Below are positions 45,807 to 54,407 of a DNA stretch of 64,000 bases, in pieces (within the stretch, counting starts at the first letter, position 1; the number at the start of each line of letters is the position of its first letter). The translations under genes were made by a program, and so were the position numbers. The notes under the pieces are model-generated. The model saw only the letters and a program-made list of their open reading frames with translations, was not told where the DNA came from and did not search any database. This DNA comes from Cupriavidus taiwanensis (GTDB taxonomy: Bacteria; Pseudomonadota; Gammaproteobacteria; Burkholderiales; Burkholderiaceae). The stretch covers positions 248,001 through 312,000 of the forward strand of contig NZ_LT984803.1 in NCBI RefSeq assembly GCF_900250115.1, read 5' to 3'.

Positions 45807-46772
45807 ATGCGCATCCTCTTCATCACCGATCCGCTGGAGACCTTCAAGACCTACAAGGACTCCACCTACGCCATGATGGCCGAGGCCGCCGCGCGCGGCC
45901 ACGAGCTGTACTGGTGCCTGCAGCCGCAGCTGGCGCTGTCCGGGCGCACGGTCGAGACCGTCGCCACGCGCCTGCACCTGACCGGCGACGATGGCGCGGA
46001 GCCCGGCGCGTGGTACCGCGAGGGCAACAGCGCGCTCGAGCCGCTGTCGGCCTTCGACGCGGTGCTGATGCGCAAGGACCCTCCCTTCGACATGGAATAC
46101 GTGACCAGCACCTGGCTGCTGGAGCTGGCCGAGACACAGGGCGCGCGCGTATTCAACAAGCCGCGCGCGATCCGCGACCATTCCGAGAAGCTGGCGATTG
46201 CCCAGTACCCGGAATTCATCACGCCGACGCTGGTCACGCGCGATCTGGCGCGGATACGCGATTTCCACGCCGAGCACCGCGACATCATCGTCAAGCCGCT
46301 CGACGGCATGGGCGGCATGGGCGTGTTCCGCGTCGGCGCCGACGGCATGAACCTGGCCGCGATCGTCGAGACGCTGGGCCAGGACGGCGCCCGCTCGCTG
46401 ATGGTGCAGCGCTATATCCCGGCGATCAAGGACGGCGACAAGCGCGTGCTGCTGATCGGCGGCGTGCCCGTGCCGTATTCGCTGGCGCGCGTGCCGATGG
46501 CAGGCGAAGTGCGCGGCAACCTCGCCGCGGGCGGCACCGGCCGCGCCCAGGAGCTGAGCCGGCGCGACCGCGAGATCGCGGAGGCGCTGGCGCCGGGGCT
46601 GTGGGAGCAGGGCCTGCTGCTGGTCGGCCTGGACGTCATCGGCGACTACCTGACCGAGGTCAATGTGACGAGCCCGACCTGTTTCCAGGAGATCACCCAG
46701 CAGACCGGCTTCCATGTCGCGGCGATGTTCATCGACGCGCTGGAACACGCCGTCGGCGCTGCCGGCAGCTAA
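45807..46772 (+). CDS. gshB: Glutathione synthetase
   Basis: A 321-residue ATP-grasp enzyme that adds glycine to gamma-glutamylcysteine. The N-terminus MRILFITDPLETFKTYKDST and the segment VLMRKDPPFDMEYVTSTWLLE (VLMRKDPPFDM, EYVTSTWLLE) are diagnostic. ATP-grasp parts are IVKPLDGMGGMGVFRV and LLLVGLDVIGDYLTEVNVTSPT (LLLVGLDVIGD, YLTEVNVTSPT). It is coupled to gshA, 8 bases upstream. Length is typical. Confidence 0.95.
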   Translation: MRILFITDPLETFKTYKDSTYAMMAEAAARGHELYWCLQPQLALSGRTVETVATRLHLTGDDGAEPGAWYREGNSALEPLSAFDAVLMRKDPPFDMEYVTSTWLLELAETQGARVFNKPRAIRDHSEKLAIAQYPEFITPTLVTRDLARIRDFHAEHRDIIVKPLDGMGGMGVFRVGADGMNLAAIVETLGQDGARSLMVQRYIPAIKDGDKRVLLIGGVPVPYSLARVPMAGEVRGNLAAGGTGRAQELSRRDREIAEALAPGLWEQGLLLVGLDVIGDYLTEVNVTSPTCFQEITQQTGFHVAAMFIDALEHAVGAAGS

Positions 46773-46818
46773 GGCGCCAGCGGTCCGGACAGGCAGCGGG
46801 AGCGCGGGGGGCGCCTGC

Positions 46819-46824
46819 TACAAT
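46819..46824 (+). promoter_or_regulatory. -10 hexamer of the ptsM-ptsH-ptsI operon
   Basis: TACAAT within CTACAATCGGGGC, the same 13-base core as upstream of gshA (44461-44473). It lies 27 bases before the ptsM start. Confidence 0.5.
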
Positions 46825-46850
46825 CGGGGCAATCCAACGGATTCACCATC

Positions 46851-47306
46851 ATGGCAGGCATCCTGATCATCGCGCACACCCCGCTGGCCTCAGCCCTGCG
46901 CGATTGCGCCGCCCACGTCTACTGTGGCCAGCCGCAGCGGCTGGAAGCCATCGACGTCCTTCCCGATGCCGATCCCGCCGCGGTGCTGGCCGAGGCCAGG
47001 CGCCGCCTGGATGCGATCTGCGAAGACAACGGCGCGCTGGTCCTGACCGACATCTTCGGCGCCACCCCGGCCAATATCGCCGCGCGCCTGGCCGAACCCG
47101 GGCGCGTGCGCGTGCTGGCCGGCGTCAACCTTCCCATGCTGGTCCGCGCCATCTGCTACCGGGCCGAAAAGCTGGACCAGCTCGCCACCAAGGCGCTGGC
47201 CGGCGGCTCGCAGGGCGTGCTGCAGGTCGGCACCACCACTGTCCAGAATCAAACCGCCAATCATCCCGACAAATATGCTGCAGAGGGACACCACCATCAT
47301 CAATAA
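46851..47306 (+). CDS. ptsM: PTS EIIA-like protein, mannose/fructose family
   Basis: A 151-residue cytosolic EIIA of the mannose family. The phosphoacceptor is His9 in MAGILIIAHTPLA. The segment ALVLTDIFGATPANIA is conserved. It accepts phosphate from HPr. No matching EIIB, EIIC or EIID gene is in the window, so a regulatory rather than transport role is likely. The C-terminal tail EGHHHHQ arises because its last 32 bases overlap ptsH in another frame. Confidence 0.88.
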   Translation: MAGILIIAHTPLASALRDCAAHVYCGQPQRLEAIDVLPDADPAAVLAEARRRLDAICEDNGALVLTDIFGATPANIAARLAEPGRVRVLAGVNLPMLVRAICYRAEKLDQLATKALAGGSQGVLQVGTTTVQNQTANHPDKYAAEGHHHHQ

Positions 47307-47544
47307 GCTCGGACTGCATGCACGCGCGTCCGCCAAGCTGACCCAGCTCGCCGGCAGCTTCGTCAGCCAGGTCAAGATGTCCCGCAACGGACGCCAGGTC
47401 GATGCCAAGAGCATCATGGGCGTGATGATGCTGGCCGCCGGGATCGGTTCCACCATCACCATTGAAACCGAGGGTCCCGACGAGCAGGAGGCGATGGACG
47501 CGCTGCTGGCACTGATCGCCAACCGCTTTGGTGAAGGGGAGTGA
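47275..47544 (+). CDS. ptsH: Phosphocarrier protein HPr
   Basis: An 89-residue HPr. The EI-dependent phosphorylation site is His15 in NKLGLHARASAK; Ser46 in DAKSIMGVMML is the site that HPr kinase/phosphatase uses where that enzyme is present. It overlaps ptsM by 32 bases and is followed 49 bases later by ptsI. HPr passes phosphate from EI to EIIA-type proteins. Confidence 0.95.
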   Translation: MLQRDTTIINKLGLHARASAKLTQLAGSFVSQVKMSRNGRQVDAKSIMGVMMLAAGIGSTITIETEGPDEQEAMDALLALIANRFGEGE

Positions 47545-47593
47545 GGCCGGCGGCCTTGACCCGAATTGATAAACGTTCCTGACGGAGCGGTAC

Positions 47594-49366
47594 ATGCCTT
47601 TCGCCTTGCACGGCATCCCGGTCTCGCGCGGCGTCGCCATCGGCCGCGCCCACCTGCTCGCGCCCGCGGCGCTGGACGTGTCGCACTACCTGGTCGATGA
47701 GGAGCAGCTCGACGCCGAGGTGGAACGGCTGCGCGCCGCGCGCGCCGCGGTGCGTGCCGAGCTGGCCGCGCTCAAGCGCGACCTGCCGCGCGATGCGCCC
47801 GAAGAGATGGGCGCCTTCCTCGACGTGCACGCGATGATCCTCGACGACGAGGCGCTGGCGCGCGAGCCCGAGGCACTGATCCGGGGCCGGCGCTACAACG
47901 CAGAGTGGGCCCTGACCACGCGCCTCGAAGAGCTGATGCGCCAGTTCGACGAGATCGAGGACGAATACCTGCGCGAGCGCAAGGCCGACATCCAGCAGGT
48001 GGTGGAGCGCATCCTCAAGGCGCTCGCCGGCGCGCCGGTGCTGGTGCCGGCGCCGGTGCCCGCGCTGGCCGCCGACGGCGAGCCCGCGCCCGGCGTGATC
48101 GTGGTGGCCCACGACATCGCGCCGGCCGACATGCTGCAGTTCCGCCACACCGTGTTCCACGGCTTCGTCACCGACCTCGGCGGGCGCACCTCGCATACCG
48201 CCATCGTCGCGCGCAGCCTCGATATCCCGGCCGCGGTCGGCGTTCAGAGCGCGAGCGAGCTGATCCGCCAGGATGACTGGATCATTATCGACGGCGACGC
48301 CGGCCTGGTGATCGTCGATCCCACCGCCATCATCCTAGAGGAATACCGCCATCGGCAGAGCGAGCGCGTGCTGGAGAGGAAGCGCCTGCAGCGCCTGCGG
48401 CATACGCCGGCGGTGACGCTCGACGGCATCGAGATCGAGCTGCTGGCCAATATCGAAATGGCCGAGGACGCCGGCGCCGCGCTGGCCGCCGGCGCGGTTG
48501 GGGTCGGCCTGTTCCGCTCCGAATTCCTGTTCATGAACCGGCGCGACCAGCTGCCGGGCGAGGAAGAGCAGTTCCACGCGTACCGCGGCGCGGTCGATGC
48601 CATGCACGGGCTGCCGGTGACCATCCGCACCATCGATATCGGCGCCGACAAGCCGCTGGACGCCCGCGGCGACGGCCGCGCCGATGACTTCGAGACCGCG
48701 CTGAACCCGGCGCTGGGCCTGCGCGCGATCCGCTGGTCGCTGTCGGAGCCCGGCATGTTCCTGACCCAGCTGCGGGCGCTGCTGCGCGCCTCGGCCTTCG
48801 GCCCGGTGCGGCTGCTGGTGCCGATGCTGGCGCATGCCAGCGAGATCGACCAGACCCTCGCGCTGATCGCCAAGGCCAAGCGCCAGCTCGACGAACGCGG
48901 CGAGCCCTACGATCCGGGCATGAAGGTCGGCGCCATGATCGAGATTCCGGCGGCGGTGCTGCTGCTGCCGCTGTTCCTGCGCAAGATGGATTTCCTGTCC
49001 ATCGGCACCAACGACCTGATCCAGTACACGCTGGCGATCGACCGCGCCGACAACGCCGTGGCGCACCTGTTCGACCCGCTGCATCCGGCGGTGCTGCAGC
49101 TGGTGGCGCGCACCATCCGCGAAGCCAACCGCGCCGGCGTGCCGGTGGCGGTGTGCGGCGAGATGGCGGGTGATCCGTCCATGACCCGGCTGCTGCTCGG
49201 CATGGGACTGCGCGAATTCTCCATGCACCCGGCGCAGTTGCTGCGGGTCAAGCAGGAAATCCTGCACGCCAACTGCGAACGGCTGGAACCGCTGGTCGAT
49301 CAGCTGCTGCAGGCCTACGATCCGGAGGAGCAGGCGGCGGTGCTGAGGCAGATCACACGACCCTGA
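47594..49366 (+). CDS. ptsI: Phosphoenolpyruvate-protein phosphotransferase (Enzyme I)
   Basis: A 590-residue Enzyme I. The N-terminal helical/phosphohistidine region has GGRTSHTAIVAR with the active His near residue 201. The C-terminal PEP-binding barrel has GLFRSEFLFMNR, RTIDIGADKPL, and the active Cys in VPVAVCGEMAGDP. It transfers phosphate from PEP to HPr. Length is typical. The start lies 49 bases after ptsH and a strong terminator follows. Confidence 0.95.
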   Translation: MPFALHGIPVSRGVAIGRAHLLAPAALDVSHYLVDEEQLDAEVERLRAARAAVRAELAALKRDLPRDAPEEMGAFLDVHAMILDDEALAREPEALIRGRRYNAEWALTTRLEELMRQFDEIEDEYLRERKADIQQVVERILKALAGAPVLVPAPVPALAADGEPAPGVIVVAHDIAPADMLQFRHTVFHGFVTDLGGRTSHTAIVARSLDIPAAVGVQSASELIRQDDWIIIDGDAGLVIVDPTAIILEEYRHRQSERVLERKRLQRLRHTPAVTLDGIEIELLANIEMAEDAGAALAAGAVGVGLFRSEFLFMNRRDQLPGEEEQFHAYRGAVDAMHGLPVTIRTIDIGADKPLDARGDGRADDFETALNPALGLRAIRWSLSEPGMFLTQLRALLRASAFGPVRLLVPMLAHASEIDQTLALIAKAKRQLDERGEPYDPGMKVGAMIEIPAAVLLLPLFLRKMDFLSIGTNDLIQYTLAIDRADNAVAHLFDPLHPAVLQLVARTIREANRAGVPVAVCGEMAGDPSMTRLLLGMGLREFSMHPAQLLRVKQEILHANCERLEPLVDQLLQAYDPEEQAAVLRQITRP

Positions 49367-49389
49367 AGCCATCAGGGTTTTCTGACGCC

Positions 49390-49450
49390 AAAAGGCGGCT
49401 GGCGCGGCACTTCCATGATCCGGAAAGTGCTGCGCCAGCCGCCTTTTTTT
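49390..49450 (+). terminator. Rho-independent terminator after ptsI
   Basis: A long stem, GGCGGCTGGCGC pairing with GCGCCAGCCGCC, extended by GCACTT / AAGTGC around a small loop, flanked by A and T runs (seven T on the right). Confidence 0.92.
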
Positions 49451-49491
49451 CAAGGGCTGTGACGCTTTCCCGACCTTCGTCTATGTGGCTT

Positions 49492-49510
49492 AATGGGAAT
49501 TGTTATCATT
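49492..49510 (+). promoter_or_regulatory. Fur box upstream of bfd
   Basis: AATGGGAATTGTTATCATT is a good match to the 19-base Fur box and lies in an A/T-rich promoter 71 bases before bfd. Iron-dependent repression of bfd is expected. Confidence 0.78.
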
Positions 49511-49580
49511 ATTGATCTCTGATATTCTGACGTTCATTCGCAGGGACATGCCGGTGTCCCGCGCCTCAACGGAGGGACTT

Positions 49581-49886
49581 GTGTACGTCTGCATCTGCAA
49601 CCAGATCACCGATCGTGAGATCCACGGTGCCGCGCACCTGGGCGTCGAAACCCTCGACGAACTGGCTCAAACGCTCGGCGTCGGCACGTGCTGCGGCCGC
49701 TGCCGCGAGTGCGCGCAGCAGGTGTTGCAGGAAGGCGTGGCCGCGGTACGCAATGTCACGGTGGCGACCCTCGCCAGCGTCCAGGTTGTGGAGATTTCTT
49801 CCTGTTCCGCTTCGGGCCCATGTACCATAATGGACACTCGGGACCCGGCAGTCGCGAACGACCAGCGCAAGGCGCTGGTGGCCTGA
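49581..49886 (+). CDS. bfd: Bacterioferritin-associated ferredoxin (Bfd)
   Basis: A 101-residue protein. The N-terminal BFD domain has the [2Fe-2S] ligands Cys4, Cys6, Cys38 and Cys41 in VYVCICNQ and GTCCGRCRECAQ. Bfd delivers electrons to bacterioferritin to release iron. I chose the GTG at 49581, right after GGAGGGACTT; the longer open frame begins inside the Fur box region. The C-terminal ~35 residues (CSASGPCTIM and a polar tail) are extra relative to E. coli Bfd (64 residues). Located upstream of bfr. Confidence 0.88.
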   Translation: MYVCICNQITDREIHGAAHLGVETLDELAQTLGVGTCCGRCRECAQQVLQEGVAAVRNVTVATLASVQVVEISSCSASGPCTIMDTRDPAVANDQRKALVA

Positions 49887-49887
49887 A

Positions 49888-49926
49888 CGCGCCCATGAAC
49901 TGAATTTCAGTTCACGGCGCGTTTTT
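49888..49926 (+). terminator. Terminator between bfd and bfr
   Basis: Stem CGCGCC-N-TGAACTGA pairs with TCAGTTCA-N-GGCGCG and is followed by five T. A further GGCGCC ATT GGCGCC hairpin lies just downstream (49954-49968). Partial read-through to bfr is possible. Confidence 0.8.
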
Positions 49927-50008
49927 GCGCATTCCTTTTTTGTGACTGCACGGCGCCATTGGCGCCGTTTCGTATTTTTGCGCGGGCCCGATGCAACAGG
50001 AGCCGCCA

Positions 50009-50488
50009 ATGAAAGGTGACAAGAAGGTCATCCAGCATCTCAACGCCCAGCTCAAGAACGAGCTGACCGCGATCAACCAGTATTTCCTGCACGCCCGCAT
50101 GTATCGCCACTGGGGCCTGAAGAAGCTCGGCGAGGTGGAGTACAAGGAATCGATCGGCGAAATGAAGCACGCCGACCGCCTGATCGAGCGCATCCTGATG
50201 CTGGACGGCCTGCCCAACCTGCAGGACCTGCACAAGCTGCTGCTCGGCGAGGATACCCCCGAGATGCTCAAGTGCGACCTGAAGCTGGAACAGACCGCGC
50301 ACACCACCGTCAAGGAAGGCATCGCCTATTGCGAATCGGTCGGGGATTACGTCAGCCGCGAAATTCTGGTCGATATCCTCACCGATACCGAGGAACATAT
50401 CGAGTACCTGGAAACGCAGCTGGACCTGATCGACAAGGTCGGGCTGCAGAACTACCTGCAGTCGCAGATGGAGCCGGGCGAGCAATAA
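50009..50488 (+). CDS. bfr: Bacterioferritin
   Basis: A 159-residue haem-containing iron-storage ferritin subunit. The di-iron ligands are in place: Glu18, Glu51, His54, with Tyr25 near, and later Glu/His in [29 protein letters not shown] (read as [14 protein letters not shown] and [15 protein letters not shown]). Met52 is the axial haem ligand in GEMKHAD. It oxidises and stores iron in 24-mers. The ATG at 50009 follows CAGGAGCCGCCA. bfd, its electron partner, lies upstream. Confidence 0.96.
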   Translation: MKGDKKVIQHLNAQLKNELTAINQYFLHARMYRHWGLKKLGEVEYKESIGEMKHADRLIERILMLDGLPNLQDLHKLLLGEDTPEMLKCDLKLEQTAHTTVKEGIAYCESVGDYVSREILVDILTDTEEHIEYLETQLDLIDKVGLQNYLQSQMEPGEQ

Positions 50489-50672
50489 GCCGCCGTCTTC
50501 GGCGAGGCCGCTCCGACGGGCGGCCCGCCCCAGCGCGCGGCGCCGATCGGTGCCGCCTGGTTGCTCGCCTGCAGGCAGTAACCCTTCTCATTCCAATTCC
50601 TCTCTTCATCCAGGCGTTGCCGGCGGGGCCAAGGCTCCTGACCCGCCGGCGCGCCGCGCGGAGTCCACGCTC

Positions 50673-51716
50673 ATGACCAGTCCCATCCGCCTGACGCAGT
50701 ACAGCCACGGTGCCGGCTGCGGCTGCAAGATTTCTCCGAAGGTGCTCGACGTGATCCTGGCCGGCAGCGGCGCGCAGCACCTGGACCCGCGCCTGTGGGT
50801 CGGCAATGCCTCGCGCGATGACGCGGCGGTGTATGCGCTGGACGGCGCCGACGGCCAGCGCGGCGTGGTTTCGACCACCGACTTCTTCATGCCCATCGTC
50901 GACGATCCGTTCGATTTCGGCCGCATCGCCGCAACCAATGCGATCAGCGACATCTACGCCATGGGCGGCGACCCGCTGATGGCCATCGCCATCCTGGGCT
51001 GGCCGGTGAACGTGCTGCCGCCCGAGGTGGCGCGCGAAGTGGTGGCGGGCGGGCGCCGCGCCTGCGATGACGCCGGCATTCCGCTGGCGGGCGGCCATTC
51101 GATCGACGCGCCCGAGCCCATCTTCGGCCTGGCGGTGACCGGGCTGGTCGAGCGCGCGCACATGAAGCGCAACGACACCGCCACGCCCGGCTGCCGGCTG
51201 TACCTGACCAAGCCGCTCGGCATCGGCGTGCTGACCACGGCGGAGAAGAAGGGCCTGCTGCGCGCCGACAACCGCCACCTGGCACGCGACTGGATGTGCG
51301 TGCTGAACCGGCCCGGCAGTGCCTTCGGGCGCCTGTCCGGCGTGCGCGCGATGACCGACGTGACCGGCTTCGGCCTGCTCGGCCACCTGGTCGAGATGGC
51401 CGACGGCAGCGGCCTGACCGCGCGTATCGACTATGCCGCGGTGCCGGTGCTGGATGACGTGGCTGACTATATCGGCCAGGGCTGCGTGCCGGGCGGCACC
51501 CAGCGCAACTTCGACAGCTACGGCCACCGCATCGCGCCGCTCACCGAGGCGCAGCGCGCGCTGCTGTGCGATCCCCAGACCAGCGGCGGCCTGCTGGTCG
51601 CGGTCGAGCCCGCGGGCGAAGCCGGGTTCCTGGCCGAATGCCAGCGCCTCGGTCTGACGCTCGCTCCGATCGGCGAGATGGTGGCCCGCGCCGCGCTGGC
51701 CGTAGAGATCCGCTGA
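50673..51716 (+). CDS. selD: Selenide, water dikinase
   Basis: A 347-residue enzyme making selenophosphate from selenide and ATP. The catalytic motif GAGCGCK has Cys16 and Lys19; it is a Cys enzyme, not a selenoprotein. Other conserved parts are [27 protein letters not shown] and [10 protein letters not shown]. It overlaps selU by one base (TGATG), so the pair is translationally coupled for tRNA selenation; it could also serve selenocysteine synthesis elsewhere. Confidence 0.95.
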   Translation: MTSPIRLTQYSHGAGCGCKISPKVLDVILAGSGAQHLDPRLWVGNASRDDAAVYALDGADGQRGVVSTTDFFMPIVDDPFDFGRIAATNAISDIYAMGGDPLMAIAILGWPVNVLPPEVAREVVAGGRRACDDAGIPLAGGHSIDAPEPIFGLAVTGLVERAHMKRNDTATPGCRLYLTKPLGIGVLTTAEKKGLLRADNRHLARDWMCVLNRPGSAFGRLSGVRAMTDVTGFGLLGHLVEMADGSGLTARIDYAAVPVLDDVADYIGQGCVPGGTQRNFDSYGHRIAPLTEAQRALLCDPQTSGGLLVAVEPAGEAGFLAECQRLGLTLAPIGEMVARAALAVEIR

Positions 51717-52822
51717 TGCGCCCGGATACCGTCGATTTCCGCACCCTGTTCCTCAGTGGCGTCGCCATGCTGGATGTGCGCGCGCCGCTGGAGTTTGCGC
51801 GCGGGGCCTTTCCCGGCGCGGTCAACCTGCCGCTGATGGACGACGCCGAGCGCCACGAGGTCGGCCTTTGCTATGCCCAGAAGGGCCAGCAGGCGGCGAT
51901 CGAACTCGGCCACCAGCTGGTGTCCGGCCCGCGCAAGGCGGCGCGCGTCGCCGCCTGGGCAGAGTTTGCGCGCGCGCATCCGGACGGCTACCTGTATTGC
52001 TTCCGCGGCGGCCTGCGTTCGCAGTTGGTGCAGCAGTGGCTGCGCGACGCGGGTATCGACTATCCGCGCGTGAGCGGCGGCTACAAGGCCATGCGCGGCT
52101 ACCTGATCGAAACCATCGATACCGCGGCGGCTACGCAGCCGTGGTTCGTGGTCGGCGGGCTGACCGGCAGCGGCAAGACCGACGTGCTGGCCGACGTGCC
52201 GGCGTCAATCGACCTGGAAGGCCATGCGCGCCACCGCGGCTCAGCGTTCGGCCGACGCGCGCAGCCGCAACCGCCGCAGATCGACTTTGAAAACGCCCTC
52301 GCCATCGACGTGCTGCGGCATCTCGAGGCGGGCTGGAGTGCGCTGGTGGTGGAGGACGAAGGCCGCTTCATCGGCAGCCGCGACGTGCCGCAGGCCTTGT
52401 CGCAGCGCATGCAGGCCAGTCCGCTGGTATGGCTGGAAGCGTCGTTCGACCAGCGTGTCGAGCGCGTGCTACGCGACTATGTGCAGGGCCTGGCGGCGGA
52501 ATTTATCGACACACAGGGCAGTGCGGAAGGCTTCGCCGCCTACGCCACGCGCCTGCGCGACGCGATGGCCGCGATCTCACCGCGGCTTGGCGGCGCACGC
52601 TACGGCAAGCTGTCGACGCTGCTGGACCAGGCGCTGGCGCGGCAGGCCGAATCCGGCGAGGTGGCGCTGCACCGCGGCTGGATCGAAGTGCTGCTGCGCG
52701 ACTACTACGACCCGATGTATGACTTCCAGCGCGACCAGCGCGCGGCGCGCATCGTCTTCCGCGGCGACCGCGATGCCGTGACGGACTGGCTGCTGGCACA
52801 CACGGCGCGGCAAGAGGAATAG
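51716..52822 (+). CDS. selU: tRNA 2-selenouridine synthase (SelU/MnmH)
   Basis: A 368-residue enzyme that replaces sulfur with selenium at the wobble uridine of certain tRNAs. It has an N-terminal rhodanese domain with active Cys95 in [12 protein letters not shown] and a C-terminal P-loop domain with Walker [10 protein letters not shown] (near 148-155). The start ATG overlaps the selD stop by one base. It uses the selenophosphate made by SelD. Confidence 0.95.
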   Translation: MRPDTVDFRTLFLSGVAMLDVRAPLEFARGAFPGAVNLPLMDDAERHEVGLCYAQKGQQAAIELGHQLVSGPRKAARVAAWAEFARAHPDGYLYCFRGGLRSQLVQQWLRDAGIDYPRVSGGYKAMRGYLIETIDTAAATQPWFVVGGLTGSGKTDVLADVPASIDLEGHARHRGSAFGRRAQPQPPQIDFENALAIDVLRHLEAGWSALVVEDEGRFIGSRDVPQALSQRMQASPLVWLEASFDQRVERVLRDYVQGLAAEFIDTQGSAEGFAAYATRLRDAMAAISPRLGGARYGKLSTLLDQALARQAESGEVALHRGWIEVLLRDYYDPMYDFQRDQRAARIVFRGDRDAVTDWLLAHTARQEE

Positions 52823-52829
52823 AGCGTCG

Positions 52830-53840
52830 CTAGACTGCGCCGGGTCGCAGCCGAATGGAGTTGATGATGGCATCCCATAGTTGCAGCGCCTCATCGTCTG
52901 ACTGGAATGCCGGCTGATACGGTGTCTGCGGACTGTCCACCGGCTGCTCGAGCACGCGCAGGCCGGCCGAAACGTTTTGCTCGGATAGGGACTTGTTTTT
53001 CCCCTGAGACTCCCACGCAAAAACATAGACACGCTGGCCATTGCCGGTCGCGGCGGTTGCATACTCTTCGGCTGGAATGGCACCGACATTGCGTTCGCGC
53101 TTGCGCAACACCTTCAGGCCGGCGATTGGCCCGGCGACTGCTGCAGCAAGAAACTTGTCGACGCGTTCAAGCAACCGGTCTTCCTCAGCGCCGGTACTGG
53201 CGTCAAAACTGATGAAGACATTGGGATGCTGCGGCAGCGTGATGCCGACCTGCACGCTTTCGGAACGGTAGTCGTTGCCGGCGATAAAGCCCTTGTCGAT
53301 ACAGAAGCCGGGACCGTTGGGAATTTCGTTGTCGGCGCGGGAGTGGATGTTGGTGGCGAGCGTGTCCAGGAACGCGACCGCCATGGCTTGCCTGCTCGCC
53401 GAAATATCCCCGCTGTACTTGAACGCTTGCCATGGGTTGGTAGTTGTCAGATACGCTTCCTCATACATCAGGATGGTCCGCCGTGGGCTGCTCCACGAGA
53501 GCAGGCTTGTCGAGCCATTTCCGTGATCGATACGGCGCACCAGCATGCTCCCTGCTGTGTCATGGCTCATTGCCCGCAATGCAGTGGCTTGTTTCTCTAC
53601 TTTGCCTTGCAGCGATGTGGCGCTGACATTTGGTAAGCGCTCGATTTCGGCACCCCACAGCTTGTAAGCGGCACTGATTTTTGCTTGTGATGGCAAGTCG
53701 ACAAGGTAGCGCCCAAAGCAGTGAGTTTTCCATCCCGATTTATCCATCAGAATATTCCTTGGCGTTTTTGCATGGCCGGTGCTGGCAATTACCGTTGCTA
53801 TACATGCAGCCATTGCCGTTGGAAAAATGCGGTGCATCAT
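52830..53840 (-). CDS. Tli4-like T6SS immunity protein
   Basis: A 336-residue exported protein with a signal peptide (about 1-24, ending STGHA). The segment DKSGWKTHCFGRYLVDLP near residue 33 and the later SIRLRPG end fit the Tli4 family, which protects cells from Tle4 lipase effectors in the periplasm. In other genomes such genes sit beside a Tle4-type lipase. Here the neighbours to the right are a Cys-rich lipoprotein and a peptidoglycan hydrolase-like effector. No Tle4 is in the window, so the partner may be lost or the specificity different. Confidence 0.7.
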   Translation of the reverse strand: MMHRIFPTAMAACIATVIASTGHAKTPRNILMDKSGWKTHCFGRYLVDLPSQAKISAAYKLWGAEIERLPNVSATSLQGKVEKQATALRAMSHDTAGSMLVRRIDHGNGSTSLLSWSSPRRTILMYEEAYLTTTNPWQAFKYSGDISASRQAMAVAFLDTLATNIHSRADNEIPNGPGFCIDKGFIAGNDYRSESVQVGITLPQHPNVFISFDASTGAEEDRLLERVDKFLAAAVAGPIAGLKVLRKRERNVGAIPAEEYATAATGNGQRVYVFAWESQGKNKSLSEQNVSAGLRVLEQPVDSPQTPYQPAFQSDDEALQLWDAIINSIRLRPGAV

Positions 53841-53981
53841 GATTGTTCGCTAGGGTGCCAATTTTCCAGTTAGGCGATTGTCACGATGCCAAACAACCTA
53901 GCCCATTGGGATCTTGAAATTTTGCCTGGTAAGCGCGAAAGCAAACAATGGGTCGCGCAGCACAGGGATTCGCGACGTCGG

Positions 53982-54407
53982 CTATTGCGGCTTGCAACCT
54001 TTATCAATGATCTCGATGAGCTGAAGTTTATTTCGAAGCAATAGCAATCTTATGTCCATTTGCTGCCACGACCCGGATTCCTCAATATTTTCTATTTCCC
54101 TCCGAAATGCATCAGCTTTCCTCGAGACTTCGTCTATCTTTCTTTTGCATTCCGAACTGAGCTGTTTCTTGCCTATCTTTAAGATCTCATCCTCATACCC
54201 TTCGGACGCTTCGTCATAGCAGCGCTTCAATATAAGCCCACACCCAGAAGTGCATGATGCGAGACTTTTTTTTTCTCGCTTTGTGCAGGCATTGAATATT
54301 CTGTTGGCCTGATCAATTGAAGGGCTAGCCGAGACCGCCCCAGTTGCACATGCCGACACCAGCATTACGGAAGCCACAAAATAGTTAATTGGGCTCATCA
54401 TAATCAA
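53982..54407 (-). CDS. Cys-rich small lipoprotein, candidate immunity protein
   Basis: A 141-residue protein with a lipoprotein-type signal: MIMMSPINYFVASVMLVSAC, where VSAC is a lipobox. The mature part has six further Cys, suggesting disulfides, and a helical C-terminal half (KIDEVSRKADAFRREIENIEE). I do not recognise the family with confidence; size and Cys pattern recall LprI-like lysozyme inhibitors. Its start overlaps the 3' end of the peptidoglycan hydrolase effector by 23 bases, the arrangement expected of an immunity gene. The local GC is clearly lower than elsewhere. A run of nine A lies in the coding strand near 54266-54274. Confidence 0.65.
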   Translation of the reverse strand: MIMMSPINYFVASVMLVSACATGAVSASPSIDQANRIFNACTKREKKSLASCTSGCGLILKRCYDEASEGYEDEILKIGKKQLSSECKRKIDEVSRKADAFRREIENIEESGSWQQMDIRLLLLRNKLQLIEIIDKGCKPQ

